In this document: one piece after another, positions 20,038-31,437 of the stretch
How positions within the stretch are numbered: position 1 is the first letter of the stretch
How the letters are laid out: each line of letters begins with the position of its first letter
Translations under genes and position numbers: made by a program
From: Cyanidiococcus yangmingshanensis
Taxonomy: Eukaryota > Rhodophyta > Bangiophyceae > Cyanidiales > Cyanidiaceae
NCBI GenBank assembly: GCA_013995675.1
Contig: VWRR01000006.1
Location: 124,001 to 188,000, forward strand
Direction: 5' to 3'
DNA: 64,000 nt
The notes under the pieces: generated by a model
Databases searched by the model: none
Told to the model about the DNA's origin: nothing
What the model saw: only the letters and a program-made list of their open reading frames with translations

Positions 20038-22560
20038 CTATGAACCAGGTTCCGTTTCATCGAGAGCGCGTAAACGCGTTATCAGATGGTACAGCGTGTC
20101 GCCAATACCAGCGTCCAGACTCGAAATCGATGGTCCAGCCTCTTCGATATGAGCTAGAAAGCCGCTGAATGCATCCAGAATGTCGGCTATTGTCTGAAAA
20201 GAGAGGTGCGGTAAGCTACGACGAATTCGTTCCATCCATTTGCGCTCTCGAACGGCAGCACAAGCGAGGGCCAATGCTGCGTAGGAGGCAGCAATGGCAT
20301 GCTCCTGGAAGGTTTCGAACTTGTCCGCATTGACTGGCTCGACAGACGAGCCCCCTTGCTCGATCGCTGGCTGGGCTGCGACCACCAACGCCAGGTAAGT
20401 GAGCACGGACGTATCGACAGCGACCGCGGAGAACGCTTCCGGTGGAGACTCGTATCCTTGAAGAAGAAGGAGCTCGCGCGCTTCTGCGCTTTGCTCCAGA
20501 AGGTTCACCAACAGCACCAGTAAAAGCACTCGTAGATCAAAGGGCAATGAGATTGGTCGCACCAATACAGCGTGTGGATCGGTGATATCCATCGCTGGCT
20601 CTAGGTCGATACTCCAAAGAGCTCGCAGCACGCCGTCGATGCCAGCTTGGCATAGAAGCGAACAGGATCTTGCATCCGCATGACTAAAGTCGATCAATAA
20701 AGAGAGGACACTCGAGAGTAGTTCAACTGCCATGGGAGGCGACTCGGGTGCCTTCATCGGCGACTTGGCATTCTTGGATGCTATTCGACTGGATTTCATA
20801 GAGGCTACAGCGACTCGTGCAACTTGAACGAGCACAGGGATCAGGTTCTCGGGGTCCATCGATGAGCGCTTTCGAGGGGATTTTTTCGTGGCCACAGAGG
20901 GTTCTTTTGACCGTCGGTTCACGCTTTCCAGTATCCATTGGCATTGTAATTGGGCTAGGGGAAAACCGATTCCGTAGAGTGTCGCTGAGAGCGCGGCTAA
21001 CGTCTCCGAAGTCTCAGATGCGTTGCTGATAGAGATCGTCTGATGGTGTCGAAGCAGTGCGGTCCGTCGACGCTCCATGGAGCGCCACAGATGAGCAAGT
21101 CTACGACCATGATCGTGAACGAGAGAACCAAAGTTGATGTCATTGCTGTCATAGGAAAGCAGCTCACGATTGAAAGGCTCCACTTTGGACGTTGGTCGCA
21201 CGCGAATTGCTTCGTCTTTTGGCCAAAAATAATTCACTTCGGGTATGGTTGGTGCGAGCTTCAACATACAGTGCAGCAGAAAGAGCTGACATAACAAAGG
21301 CCAGCACGTGAAATCGCTCGCTAGAGAAGTGCATACCAGACGTTCGATGGCAACAGGGGACAGCATCGGATACAGATCGCGAAGAATACGCTGACAGAGT
21401 ATTGTTGAGAGTTCAAAGACCTCGACAGGAAACGGGAAGGACTCGGGCCTCTGGGCAGAGAGGTGGGACCCAAAGCGATGGTATTGCCTGCGCTGTTGCT
21501 CTGTGAGATGGTCTAAGCGCCCTGCTGATACACGATGATACGCGGTCTGATCATCTGCATACAAGTCTTTTCGAGGATTTGACGCTGAGGGCCGTGGTGG
21601 TTTCTCTGGGATACTGTCGCCGAGGTTAGCGTCGTCGGGGCGGTGTTCACATTCATCGATCGATTGGAGGGAATGAAGAGCGCGTGCGTCTAGCATGCCG
21701 TCAATGCTCTGGTGCGCAGCTTCCCGTATCCTTAACAGGGTATGCGCATCTTCATCAGCATGACTGGAGACGCGAAGAGACTGCTCTAGTTTGCATGATG
21801 CTGCGCTGGTCCCCTGGACGCCAGTCGCTAGCAGAGCTCCCGTGCGGCCGCGTTCACGACGTCCACAGCTTGTGCTACTTCCCCGAATGGTGGTATGGGA
21901 GCGCTGAGTCGTCTCGTCTGAAACCGCAAGTCGGTGTTCAGGCATCAGCATTACGGCCGATGTGGATCCATGATCGTCTTGGTAATCGACTCTACTGGAT
22001 GTTGTGTTTGCGTCGGGATCAGGTTGCGAATCGTTTCTGCTGGGAGCACAGCTCGTGACCATGCTCTCGGTGGACAAAATCCTCGTATCATTCATGCCTT
22101 TGGAGGCCTCTGACGTTCCCGGCGCTGCATAGGACTCGAATCTGCACTCTATTCGTCCAGCTTCTGCAATAAACAACTGACGAAGCAAGTCTATGAACTT
22201 GGATCGGAGCGAATCCTCAAGCGCTATCCCTTGGACTTGAACATATTGCACGGCTGAGGTAAGCAGCATCACTGCAAGAGACGTGTGTGTGCATCGCTCA
22301 TCGCGCTCAGCAGGCGTCGATGAACCGCAACCAGTCGGATTCAAGTCGAAACCGAATGTTTCTTTGGCGAAATCGAGGATCTTTTGGATCAACGCTGTTG
22401 ATTTTCGCGCTTCATCATCATGATCCTGCTGCGATGATTGCGTCTGAATGGAGATGGCCTGCTTAATAAGCGCGATACAAGCTGCATCATTCGCCGAGTT
22501 CTCTTCAACACGTTCCCGAACGGGCATCTCCGAATCACGATGAAGGCCTACGGCGCCCAT
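20038..22560 (-). CDS. WAPL-like helical-repeat protein (tentative cohesin release factor)
   Basis: The start is the ATG at 22560, giving about 840 residues in one frame. The first 330 or so residues are acidic and disordered. The C-terminal 450 look like helical repeats. Two stretches recall WAPL: FDLRVLLLVLLVNLLEQSAE (compare FD-LGLLINLVEHS) and, near the end, ASYAALALACAAV followed by LPHLSFQTIADIL. WAPL releases cohesin from chromosomes with PDS5. This is a pattern-based call without a decisive catalytic motif; another armadillo-type protein is possible. It is convergent with the POT1-like gene and lies 7 kb from the CHL1-like gene, another cohesion-related factor. Confidence 0.45.
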   Translation of the reverse strand: MGAVGLHRDSEMPVRERVEENSANDAACIALIKQAISIQTQSSQQDHDDEARKSTALIQKILDFAKETFGFDLNPTGCGSSTPAERDERCTHTSLAVMLLTSAVQYVQVQGIALEDSLRSKFIDLLRQLFIAEAGRIECRFESYAAPGTSEASKGMNDTRILSTESMVTSCAPSRNDSQPDPDANTTSSRVDYQDDHGSTSAVMLMPEHRLAVSDETTQRSHTTIRGSSTSCGRRERGRTGALLATGVQGTSAASCKLEQSLRVSSHADEDAHTLLRIREAAHQSIDGMLDARALHSLQSIDECEHRPDDANLGDSIPEKPPRPSASNPRKDLYADDQTAYHRVSAGRLDHLTEQQRRQYHRFGSHLSAQRPESFPFPVEVFELSTILCQRILRDLYPMLSPVAIERLVCTSLASDFTCWPLLCQLFLLHCMLKLAPTIPEVNYFWPKDEAIRVRPTSKVEPFNRELLSYDSNDINFGSLVHDHGRRLAHLWRSMERRRTALLRHHQTISISNASETSETLAALSATLYGIGFPLAQLQCQWILESVNRRSKEPSVATKKSPRKRSSMDPENLIPVLVQVARVAVASMKSSRIASKNAKSPMKAPESPPMAVELLSSVLSLLIDFSHADARSCSLLCQAGIDGVLRALWSIDLEPAMDITDPHAVLVRPISLPFDLRVLLLVLLVNLLEQSAEARELLLLQGYESPPEAFSAVAVDTSVLTYLALVVAAQPAIEQGGSSVEPVNADKFETFQEHAIAASYAALALACAAVRERKWMERIRRSLPHLSFQTIADILDAFSGFLAHIEEAGPSISSLDAGIGDTLYHLITRLRALDETEPGS

Positions 22561-23528
22561 AGAGCCGAGTCGAGTTTGAAGCACAGGGCAAAGCCGGCGA
22601 ACTCGTTCTCGCTCGTAAACGCCAGTACCGTGATCTCTAGAGCACCCTTAAAGCACGAGAAAATCTCTCCGGCGCAACGAGCTCCGCACCAGAAAGTGTC
22701 TGCGCTCTCTGGGGTCAGTCAATCGGTAGACTCGATGTAGCCGATCCGCGTTTCGTTCTTTACGTCGATGCACCCAAGGTTCTGCGAATGTGCTCCAAAG
22801 GAAGGCTTACAGAGGCAACAACCAGGCAGCAGAGACGACCAAATGAGTTTGAGCCCAGTGAGCGCGAGGTCCGATTCAAGCTCCCTCGCCAGCTCTACAA
22901 CCTATCTGGTTCAAACTTCCCTTGAACAGCTTCGCTCCAGGTCACTTGACTACGAAAAACGAGCGCGATTCACAGGCGTCGTGACGACTTGGCGTCGGAA
23001 ACGCGCTCTATAGAACAAAACGTAAGCGTTGAGCAAAACACAACCTAACAAACCCTTGGTCAGCCATGAGTGCGTTCGCGCCAAAGTCACCCGAGTTCCG
23101 AAAACGGTTGCTTTTCTCAGAATAGCGACTCGTTCGGAGCGATTGCTTCCCGACGAACTAGTTTGAAAGGAAAATTAGGGAACTGATTCTTGGAGGCTCA
23201 AAGTCTTTACCTCGTATGGTCGTTCAAATAAAGATTATCGCTGCCTTGTTGGCTAGCGCTGAAAGATCACTGGCAAGCCAGCCAAGCACTTGAACGTAGC
23301 CTTGTTGCAAGTACCCGTTCAAGAACCTTTCTCTTCCATTCAGTAAACTATATTGGTTGAACCGTGATCCTGGAGAAAACTGCAAATAAGGAGACCTGAG
23401 CAATAGCACCACTCTCCACAGTGCTCGGTCTCCTTCCAACGACGCCTCTCAGAGACGGACCCTGGTGGGTTACGGAGGCGGCACAACGCTTCTCCCAAAG
23501 TAGCGGGCGGCAGACGCAACCCTTCCCA
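22561..23528. other. Intergenic, divergent promoter region
   Basis: This lies between the WAPL-like gene (minus) and the tRNA methyltransferase gene (plus). It contains AT-richer DNA around 23000-23240 and no recognisable gene. Confidence 0.5.
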
Positions 23529-24344
23529 ATGGGTCGTCCAGCGGTTGGTTTCCTCCAGGGAACGACAACAAGTGCCTTGCGATGGAGACTTTTCAGTCGA
23601 ACTTCGACGCCAGCTCGTATAAACGGCAGGTGTCTTGTTGCGACGTACGGACCGGGCGTGACGTGCGGCCCGTTGCGGCACGCTAGCACCGGTGAGCCGC
23701 TGTTGAATATCGTGCTCTATGCTCCATCGATTCACTGGAATACTGGGAATGCAGCAAGAACGGCAGTAGGGTTCCAGGCCCGTCTTCACCTCATTGAGCC
23801 GCTTGGATTCTCGCTGAGCGATCGTCACTTGAAACGCGCTGGTCTAGACTATTGGCCCCACGTAGATCTTCGGGTCTGGCCCAGTTGGAGTGTTTTTTGG
23901 GAAAAAGGCATTCCCACTTTGGGGCACGTGTTTTTCTTTACCAAGTTTGCGGCGCGGTCCCTGGTAAATGTGGATCTGGTTGACTCAAGCGCGAACGCGG
24001 ACTTGTTGAACACGAAGATAACGCTTATATTTGGCAATGAAATACATGGATTTGAGAATATCCCACCAGAAGACATACCATTAGAACGAACAGTCGCTAT
24101 CCCAATGGTTTGCCCTTCCGAATCGGGCATTCGATCGTACAACCTTTCCACCAGTGTGGGCATTGTTTTATGGGAAGCGTACCGCCAAGTGCACGTTGCT
24201 CTGCGGAATGTCCGTGGTGATTCCGCTCAGGAGCTTTCATCGCGGCAAGCGACTCAGCAGAGCAACGCTTCAATGACAAGTTCAGAGGCATTCTTTAACG
24301 GTTCGATGGCGAAACCATGGTCGATTCATGGGGAGCTCGGATGA
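23529..24344 (+). CDS. TrmL-type tRNA (cytidine/uridine-34-2'-O)-methyltransferase, SPOUT family
   Basis: About 271 residues from the ATG at 23529. The body matches bacterial TrmL/YibK: LNIVLYAPSIHWNTGNAART, then LHLIEPLGFSLSD and LKRAGLDYWP, the loop FGNEIHGF (GPETRGLP in bacteria), and the C-terminal knot IPM with YNLSTSVGIVLWEAYRQ. These enzymes use S-adenosylmethionine to methylate the ribose of the wobble base in tRNA-Leu. About 65 residues, basic and Ser/Thr-rich, precede the domain and suggest an organelle transit peptide, so the substrate may be plastid or mitochondrial tRNA. A 50-residue Ser/Gln-rich tail follows the domain. Confidence 0.85.
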   Translation: MGRPAVGFLQGTTTSALRWRLFSRTSTPARINGRCLVATYGPGVTCGPLRHASTGEPLLNIVLYAPSIHWNTGNAARTAVGFQARLHLIEPLGFSLSDRHLKRAGLDYWPHVDLRVWPSWSVFWEKGIPTLGHVFFFTKFAARSLVNVDLVDSSANADLLNTKITLIFGNEIHGFENIPPEDIPLERTVAIPMVCPSESGIRSYNLSTSVGIVLWEAYRQVHVALRNVRGDSAQELSSRQATQQSNASMTSSEAFFNGSMAKPWSIHGELG

Positions 24345-24390
24345 CGACGAAACAAGTCCTCGCATGTCGCGGTACGCAACCTGCGTTGTA

Positions 24391-25020
24391 CTAATCCCGT
24401 TTCGAGTGTCCCGTAGTCGGTACTGCTGGGTTCTTGTGTTCGGTTCTGGCAGCATAGCAGCTTGGCTCCGTTGCCTTCATCTCAGTATCCGTCGTTGTAG
24501 GCGCATCGCTCAGTTTGCACGACTCGCAGAAGAGCATCACGTAGAGCACCTCCAGCACGACCACTGAGATACTATTCAGATACAAAATATCGCGGCTTAG
24601 GTAGTTCATAAACTTCCCCACGACGTCAAAGTCTCCGAACACCCAGAGCAAGCCGATGCGAGATAAAGACGCTGTAACTGGCACAAACTCAGGCGCTTCG
24701 AGGTTGAAGATATACGCTACAAAGTAAGGCAACGCCAGAAGCAGCACCACATACTCCAGAAAATAGAACCAGAACGTGCTCGTCCTTACAGCCATAAGCA
24801 AATATGGCCCAAAGTGTTTCCGCATGTGCGGAAGTGGCGCTACCAAGTTGCGCAAAAAAGGTAGCGGGTTCTGCAACGCCGAGAGACTCGCTTTCGCTTC
24901 AAAACGCGGACCGGTAGCCGGTGTCGCCAGCATGAAAGCCACGTTGACTGCTTCGAAACCGGCTACAAAGAACACAAGGTTCCGGCGAAACCACAGAAAG
25001 ACCTTACGAGCTGTTTTCAT
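24391..25020 (-). CDS. Unrecognised multi-pass membrane protein
   Basis: 209 residues with ATG at 25020-25018. Four hydrophobic segments are visible, roughly residues 12-32, 80-105, 118-140 and 150-170, followed by a polar tail of about 35 residues. No family is recognised. The stop lies 46 bases from the end of the convergent TrmL-type gene. Its start overlaps by 17 bases the last codons of the CHL1-like gene on the same strand, so the two could share a transcript. Confidence 0.6.
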   Translation of the reverse strand: MKTARKVFLWFRRNLVFFVAGFEAVNVAFMLATPATGPRFEAKASLSALQNPLPFLRNLVAPLPHMRKHFGPYLLMAVRTSTFWFYFLEYVVLLLALPYFVAYIFNLEAPEFVPVTASLSRIGLLWVFGDFDVVGKFMNYLSRDILYLNSISVVVLEVLYVMLFCESCKLSDAPTTTDTEMKATEPSCYAARTEHKNPAVPTTGHSKRD

Positions 25021-27875
25021 TCACTCGAGGAGAGACAGGGCGCCTTTCACGAAAGAACTGTGCGAGGCTTTGAAAAGCAGCCCCGAAACTGGAAGGCTGC
25101 TGAACGCAGCCGCGCAGCCAGCGAGACAACTTCCGGCGCAGTTGCGGCTGCTGCTCGTAGCGTTGGTCGACGAAGAGGATTGCTGCATAGTCACCAGCGT
25201 GACGAATGACGCGCCCTACGGTTTGATTGACAGCGATCATGCAGGCATTTTCGACATACTCGCAACCAAGGTTGGGTTGATGCTGTCGCTCACGGAGGAA
25301 CTGAACGTGAAGGCGCGTCTCTGTCTGGCGTGCGTTCGGAAAAGGCAGGCCAACGACGATAACGCATCGGCCCAAATCATCTGCAAAGTTAATACCCTCG
25401 GATAATCTTCCTCCAATAATCGCACTAAGTAGTGCCCCGTGAGGTCCACTTTGACCCTGAGAGGTAGCAGTGCTCTCTGTTGTCGTCGTTACCGCTCGGC
25501 GATAGGCATCAAGGAGCGCCTCGGTATCTCCACGGCGTTTCTCGCGGAAAACTTCTTTGCGCTTGGCAATGGAAGCAGCCATATTCGTTTCGTGAAAACG
25601 GCTCCATACCGAATTTTCAAAGGCATAGGAAGGAAAGAAAACTACCAGGCCTGCAGGGACCACTGTACATACGTTCAGGAGGCAGCGGCCCAGTTCGTCA
25701 ATCTGCTCCACCTGGTGCCGATGCGAGTACGAAAAGTCGAAAGCGACAGATCTGGGCCCCCGGCCGATGAAAAGGGCAAGAATATGATTCGGAGGAACCA
25801 CATGTGGAAATGAGCGGAAGTGGATCCGCTGGCAAGTCGCTTGGTCGAAGAGCCGCGGTAGAAGCGCCTCGCGTGGCTCCAGCGTGCCGCCAGCCAAAAT
25901 CGTTGCCCGTGCTTGGCGATAAATAGGTGAAAAGTACGTCGCCGGGTCCAGGAGAAGATAACGAACATGGCGCTTGGGTGCAGTGAGTACTCTTCCGTGA
26001 GCGTGGGGCTCGCTCAACACCGCCAGCAAATTGGCAAGGTCGAAGAACCCCACTGGAGACGACTCGAGAGACGCTGCATTCGCGCCAGCTTTTTCAGCAT
26101 CATGCCTCGAGGGGGTCGGTGGATTTCTCAGTCCCACTTGGGGAGACTGCTCGATTCGCCGTAGCGACTCGTGCTTGCTCTGCAGCATATGAATGCATCT
26201 ACTTCGATATAAATAGGCCAGCACTGACGCGAAATTCACATTCTCAATTCCGGTTTGAAAGAGGAAATCACTCGGCGACTGGCATAGCTCCTGAACGTCC
26301 ATATCGTCCGTATCATCGGCGTCGCCAGTCGCACCATCAGATTGGTCAGCAACAGTAGCCGCGATATTGGCAGCAGCGACTCGCGGTTGCGCACGAGTTG
26401 AAACCAGCGCAGTGTTTGATGGCAACTTGTCGATAACTTGAATGAGGGCTTTGAGGAACCCGCTGCAGCTGCTCCAGGTAGAAGGTGCGTTCGGGATCTG
26501 GCTTCCATCGCTGGTGGGCTTTCCAGAAATGTTCAAGGCTTGTTTGCATGACGAATAATTCACTCAACGAGATGCGTATCGAGTACATGTCGTTCAGGGC
26601 GTCCACCAGATTATGCGCCTCATCCAAAATGACGACAGTCCGCTCATCCACCCGCACATTGGCCGACGCTCGCGTTGTTTCGTGCAGCAACGTCTGATAC
26701 GGCATCACGACTAGTTCTGCTGCCTCAAAAGAGGCTCGAGCTGCGTAATAAGGGCACGCATGGAGCCTTTCTCCCAACTCTGTGAGATCCTCCAGGTCGT
26801 ACACGCGCTCGTGCATAGACTTGGCCAGATGACGAATGCGCTCTCCGTCGTAAAATGGACAAGACGCTTGCTGCACACCAGATTGCAGAGTGACTTGCTT
26901 GACTCGTAGTTCGTGGCAGCGATCATTCACTGCCGTTGCAGATCGCAGTCGCCGCACCTCCGGATGAATGCACATCAGTTTGCGAGATCCAAGCACACTT
27001 GTCGCCACAGGCGGTTTTTCTTCAACAAAGCGAGTACGCTGAACTTCTCCAATGAATTGGGAAAGCTGCGAATGCGTTCGCGAGCAGTACAAGATGCGAA
27101 AGTGCTGCGGTCTCTGGCTTGATGGTATCGGAGCCCAAACTTCTTCGAGCTCTTTGTCCCCGAAATCATCCTCAAGAAAGATAAAATTCACCGTTGAAGG
27201 CGTGCTCACGGGCGGGACCCCAATGTCGGCTGGTTGTGAAAAACTTCGAGCCGAACGGTTTCCAATTTTTTCCCCGAATGCCCTCTGATCGACCTGTACC
27301 GCTTAAGCGTATCGTCCCCGGGATGAAAGCCTGCCTCCATGTATCGGGGAGCAGGCGTCAGAAACTCGGTCAATGGCGTCAGTGTGATCGCCAGCTTCAC
27401 GTATCCATGCCGGTTCATCGTCTGTATCATGATGGCTTGATGATGAATGGATCAAGTGGGACCGCTCTCGTGCACGACGGATCCAGGTGAGGGCAGCACA
27501 AATAAGTGAAAGCGACTTCCCAGTGCCGGTTGGCGACTCGAACACGCCTATGCCTCCCCGATCAATAGTTTGGTAGACTGCTCGCATGAGCTCGAGCTGC
27601 GAAGGATATGGTTGCGCATACGGAAAACCAAAATCATGGCCCTGAAGCTTGTCTTCCGTTCGAGAGGATGTCTCGACGCTCGACGACGGAGCAGCTCCAG
27701 AAACTTTCGTTCTCTTTGTGGGAGCGCCGCGCCTTGCAGCACTCTCAACGTCGCCTTCTCCGGGAGCGTTGAGCACAAAGTCGTCGTCTCCCACGAGATC
27801 TTTGACAAGCTGCCCATCAGTATGAGCTGGTCTCACTGCGAAAGACTTTTCGCTCAACTTTCGGCGAGGTTCCAT
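25004..27875 (-). CDS. CHL1: CHL1/DDX11-type Fe-S DNA helicase, frame changes about three times
   Basis: The start is the ATG at 27875. CHL1/DDX11 is a 5'-3' superfamily 2 helicase of the XPD/FANCJ group that supports sister-chromatid cohesion and replication. The first frame has FPYAQPYPSQLELM and the Walker A motif SPTGTGKS. From about 27.42 to 27.21 kb the sensible frame is a different one. The original frame then resumes with YCSRTHSQL, four cysteines placed like the Fe-S cluster (MCIHP, NDRCHE, SCPFY, ACPYY) and ILDEAHN. Near 26.46 kb it changes again to the C-terminal frame with AGGTL, GGRLSEGINFADDLGRC and QTVGRVIRH, ending at 25004. Every family motif is present, so this is probably an active gene interrupted by base-level errors. 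Confidence 0.9.
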
Positions 27876-29544
27876 AACTGCTCGTTTCCTGGCAGGAACG
27901 AGGAGGCTACGAGGTTTCCACCGGAACGTTATCGGCAAGCCATCTCAAAGCAAACATCGTAGAGCTATGGAGAACGAATTTCGGCGCTCCTAGACCTGGT
28001 ATACACACCCAGAGCGCAGAGACCAAATCCGACGGGGGTCCTATCAGAAACCCCAAATGGTATGAATCGAGCAGCGAGTTTTTCGTTCTGGTGGCTCGTA
28101 TCGTGTCCAGGTCAGTCGCAGCTTTAAAAAATTGCGCTCGATCAACGGATCGCCACTGGAAAGCGCCTTCTTGATCAGGTGTTCGATTATCTGTCTGATC
28201 AAAGCCGGTTCATGGCAGGGTCATTGTCTGAGCACCTCCAAAAAATGCTTTATATGACGGTATCCCATCAACTCTTCTAGATTGCGATCTAGCTTTCTTC
28301 CAGCAGGGAAACCCGAAGCAACCAAGATCATGCCTTGCTTGATCGATCGGAGGAGTATAATGATGCTGACACAATACACTGAATTCTACATTCGAGTTCC
28401 TGTCGATTCTCGGCGCAGCGTTGGATCCCGACCATGGCAGTATGCACTTTCAGAGCCGATTCCAGGAGCGCGAACGGAACGATGGACGCGTGAAATCAGC
28501 GTCGCGCTTCCGCGGGGACTTTCAAAGGTGCCCGTCACCAATCGAATCCCTAAAGTGCACTAGATGGTACAAGGCGGAGGAGTGATGAAAAGGAGCTGTA
28601 TATCTCAGGAATGAACCCATCAATGCGGACAGCTGGAGATACCCAACTCATCTGCTATGAACTTGAAATGCAAGGCCCATGTGTCTGCAGGTCTGTTGCA
28701 TTCGCAATTCGTCAAGCTCAGGTCTTTCGAGCCCGCCTCCATCGCATGCGGTGCTCCCGTCGTCGTGGTCCGCTCACGACTCACCGATGACTTTGCAAAT
28801 CGATTCGCATCTCTATCCATATCGATCGCCTCTCCAAAAAGAGCCACACTCAAGTCCATTGCCACAACCAGCGAACCAATCGGACAGCAATAACCGACCC
28901 CTGCCACGACTTTTGGCCATCAACCTAACTCCAAAATGAATTCACTTGCCACCTAGAGCCTTTCAAGAGGCACCTGCACGTCCAGACGAACACATTACAG
29001 CAGCATCCATTTCGACGCATTCCTGCCTCGAGACTCGTAACCGATCCAGATCGGTACATCGACAGCGCGCGGAGCACATCCCCTTCGCATCGCAATACGG
29101 AACTGTCTGTTTCGTCCATGTTTCATAGGCACCACTTGAGGCGCTCTATCCAAGGCCAATGCAATGATGCTCGATCGTCTCGAGCAAGGAAGTCATATGC
29201 TCCCTGGCATACTTACGTTGATACGTTCCGAATCATGCATAGAATCAGGTACGATTTGGCGTCACAAACAGGGCACCCAATCCAGGCAGTCTGCAGCGCC
29301 AGCTCAGCGGTGATCGTGGCCGTTCCCTGTCCGTCTATGGTCTCGGGACGGCCGGCCGGCAGGCGCCGTCGACAACCCTCGACCGGCCACAAATGATGCG
29401 CGTCGTCATTGGTTCGGGGCGCGCGGGCGACGCCATCGATGCAGTGGGCGACGTATCCGTCTCGGCGCAGGTTTTCTGATCCTGCGACAGCATTTGTGGT
29501 GGAGCCTACTGCCTTGTTTGCATAACGGGCAAGAGCGTTGTACG
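27876..29544. other. Intergenic, divergent promoter region, no gene recognised
   Basis: This 1.7 kb holds scattered open frames of under 100 codons on both strands. The minus-strand frames at 28620-28907 and 28925-29119 are the longest. None resembles a family or joins into a convincing product. I looked for tRNA boxes and saw none. Confidence 0.45.
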
Positions 29545-30687
29545 ATGCGGCAGCCTTTTTGCTTTGTGGGCATACTGAACGGCTGTCCTCGCGGTGAATT
29601 GACTGCACGGCGGGCACCTTGGTATAGGAACGTTGGTGTCCTGCGCTCGACGCAACGAGGCAAGGGAAACAGCCTGCTGCCTGCTCACGTCGCTCTGAAC
29701 GATAAAGTGCGCCGTTGCAGCCTCCAAGCACGAAGCACTGACGTTTCTTCGAGCACTGCAATGGGTGGCAGTGCTCCCTCAACTATGACAGAGAACGGTA
29801 CGGCGGTCTTTCGTCGTTTGCTGGACCCTCAGCGAGAACTGTTGAATTCAACGTCTGTGTTCCTCTTCGACTGTGACGGTGTCATTTGGTTGGGCGATAA
29901 GCTCATTCAAGGCGTTCCGGAAACTTTGGACTATTTGCGCAGCCTTGGCAAGCGCTGTTTTTTCGTAACGAACAACTCGACCAAGTCCCGCGCTGGCTAC
30001 GTGAAAAAGTTCACTTCTCTGGGTTTGAAAGTGAGCCCGGAGGAGATTTTTTCCTCTTCGTTTGCGGCCGCAGCCTATCTGGAATCAAAGAACTTCAAAG
30101 CGACAGGCAAGAAAGTGTATATTATTGGCGAAGTCGGTATCGAGGAGGAGCTCGATTTGTTGAAGATACCGCATATTGGCGGACCAGCCGATAAGGATAA
30201 GCAGCCACGGATGGGCCCTGGTGACAAGCTCGAAGTAGATCCGGATGTCGGCGCTGTGGTTGTTGGTTTTGATCGATACTTTAACTACTACAAAGCGCAG
30301 TACGCGAATGTATGCATTCGCGAACACGGCGCCGAGTTTATTGCGACCAATACAGACGCGGTGACGCACCTCACCGATGCGCAGGAATGGGCAGGCAACG
30401 GCACCATGGTCGGTGCGATTCGCGGATGCACCCAAGTAGAGCCAACAGTGGTGGGCAAGCCCAGCCCACTCATGATCGATTATCTGGCGAACAAATTCCA
30501 AATCCCGAAGAGTGAGATATGCGTTGTGGGCGATCGACTCGATACGGATGTGCTCTTCGGAAAGCGCAATGGCACGAGAGCTGTGCTCTGCCTTAGCGGT
30601 GTAACCACCGAGGAACGTCTCTTCAGCCAAAATGAAGTGATTCCGGATTACTTTTGTGATAGCATTTCAGATTTCAAGCCAAGATGA
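29545..30687 (+). CDS. PGP: Phosphoglycolate phosphatase, probably plastid-targeted
   Basis: 380 residues from the ATG at 29545. HAD-superfamily motifs are in order: FDCDGVIW (nucleophile Asp), TNNSTKSR (motif II region), GKPSPLMIDYL (Lys) and VGDRLDTDV (acidic motif), the layout of plant PGLP1 and animal PGP. The enzyme removes phosphate from 2-phosphoglycolate, the product of Rubisco oxygenation, and opens photorespiration. About 70 Arg/Ser-rich residues precede the conserved body and look like a transit peptide; an ATG at 29761 would give a shorter cytosolic form. The frame is intact. The opposite-strand open frames here are shadows. Confidence 0.92.
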   Translation: MRQPFCFVGILNGCPRGELTARRAPWYRNVGVLRSTQRGKGNSLLPAHVALNDKVRRCSLQARSTDVSSSTAMGGSAPSTMTENGTAVFRRLLDPQRELLNSTSVFLFDCDGVIWLGDKLIQGVPETLDYLRSLGKRCFFVTNNSTKSRAGYVKKFTSLGLKVSPEEIFSSSFAAAAYLESKNFKATGKKVYIIGEVGIEEELDLLKIPHIGGPADKDKQPRMGPGDKLEVDPDVGAVVVGFDRYFNYYKAQYANVCIREHGAEFIATNTDAVTHLTDAQEWAGNGTMVGAIRGCTQVEPTVVGKPSPLMIDYLANKFQIPKSEICVVGDRLDTDVLFGKRNGTRAVLCLSGVTTEERLFSQNEVIPDYFCDSISDFKPR

Positions 30688-31437
30688 ACTCTGCAGAACA
30701 GCGGGAAATTGTTTTAAACGATTGAGGCGGTCGCTTGGCGCCCTGTCCCTGCGCCGAGCAAACGAATGAGCACTGTTTTCGTCGACTGAGACCGGGAAAA
30801 TACAAACGCAGCTAAAAAGGCACAAGGTTTGCCTCCTGAGCGGAAGCAACATAAAGCGACCAGCAATAGAGCGCCTTAGGCGACAGGCGGGAATCTAAAC
30901 GAACCTGCACATCGCATCGCATGGCAGCGATTGGTTTGGCGCCGGACAGGATTGATGGCGTCTATCGCGTACATTCATGACGATAAACGCCGCATATCAA
31001 TTCGTTCGCTAGACTTGTTCCTTCTATTCTGCTCGGACCGGCTGTACTCCGATCGAATAAAGTGCAACTGTGACTCATGGAAGATTGTCGCATTTTACCC
31101 CAAATTACGCGGTATATGGTGTGCAAGTAAAATAGCTCTTGTCAAATTGTGGAGAAAACGCGTTCAATGGGTTCCAAGTACCCGTTCCATCATGAATGTC
31201 GTCTCGAAATGCGGCCAGAGCTCTCTGCGGTGACAACGCGCCGGGGCGCCACATGCTTTTCCACAGATTCCTCATCCTGCGATGGAGACCGGGGCCTCAG
31301 ACAAGACAGATACAGCACTTGACTATAACGGATATCGAGTAATATGGGAAGCACAGGTCATCATTTCTGCATTGAATCTTGCCAGAAACAGCTTTCCAGC
31401 AAAATTCTAGCGCGAGACTTCGGAGCCTAACGATCTT
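30688..31437. other. Intergenic between convergent genes
   Basis: No gene recognised. It presumably holds the 3' ends of the phosphoglycolate phosphatase and threonine deaminase genes. Confidence 0.5.

Noticed and set aside
27303-27311. A single in-frame stop as the only defect between the first two CHL1 pieces
   Set aside because: The two pieces share a frame, but the sequence between them reads more like protein in another frame, so two compensating frame changes fit better; reads are needed.
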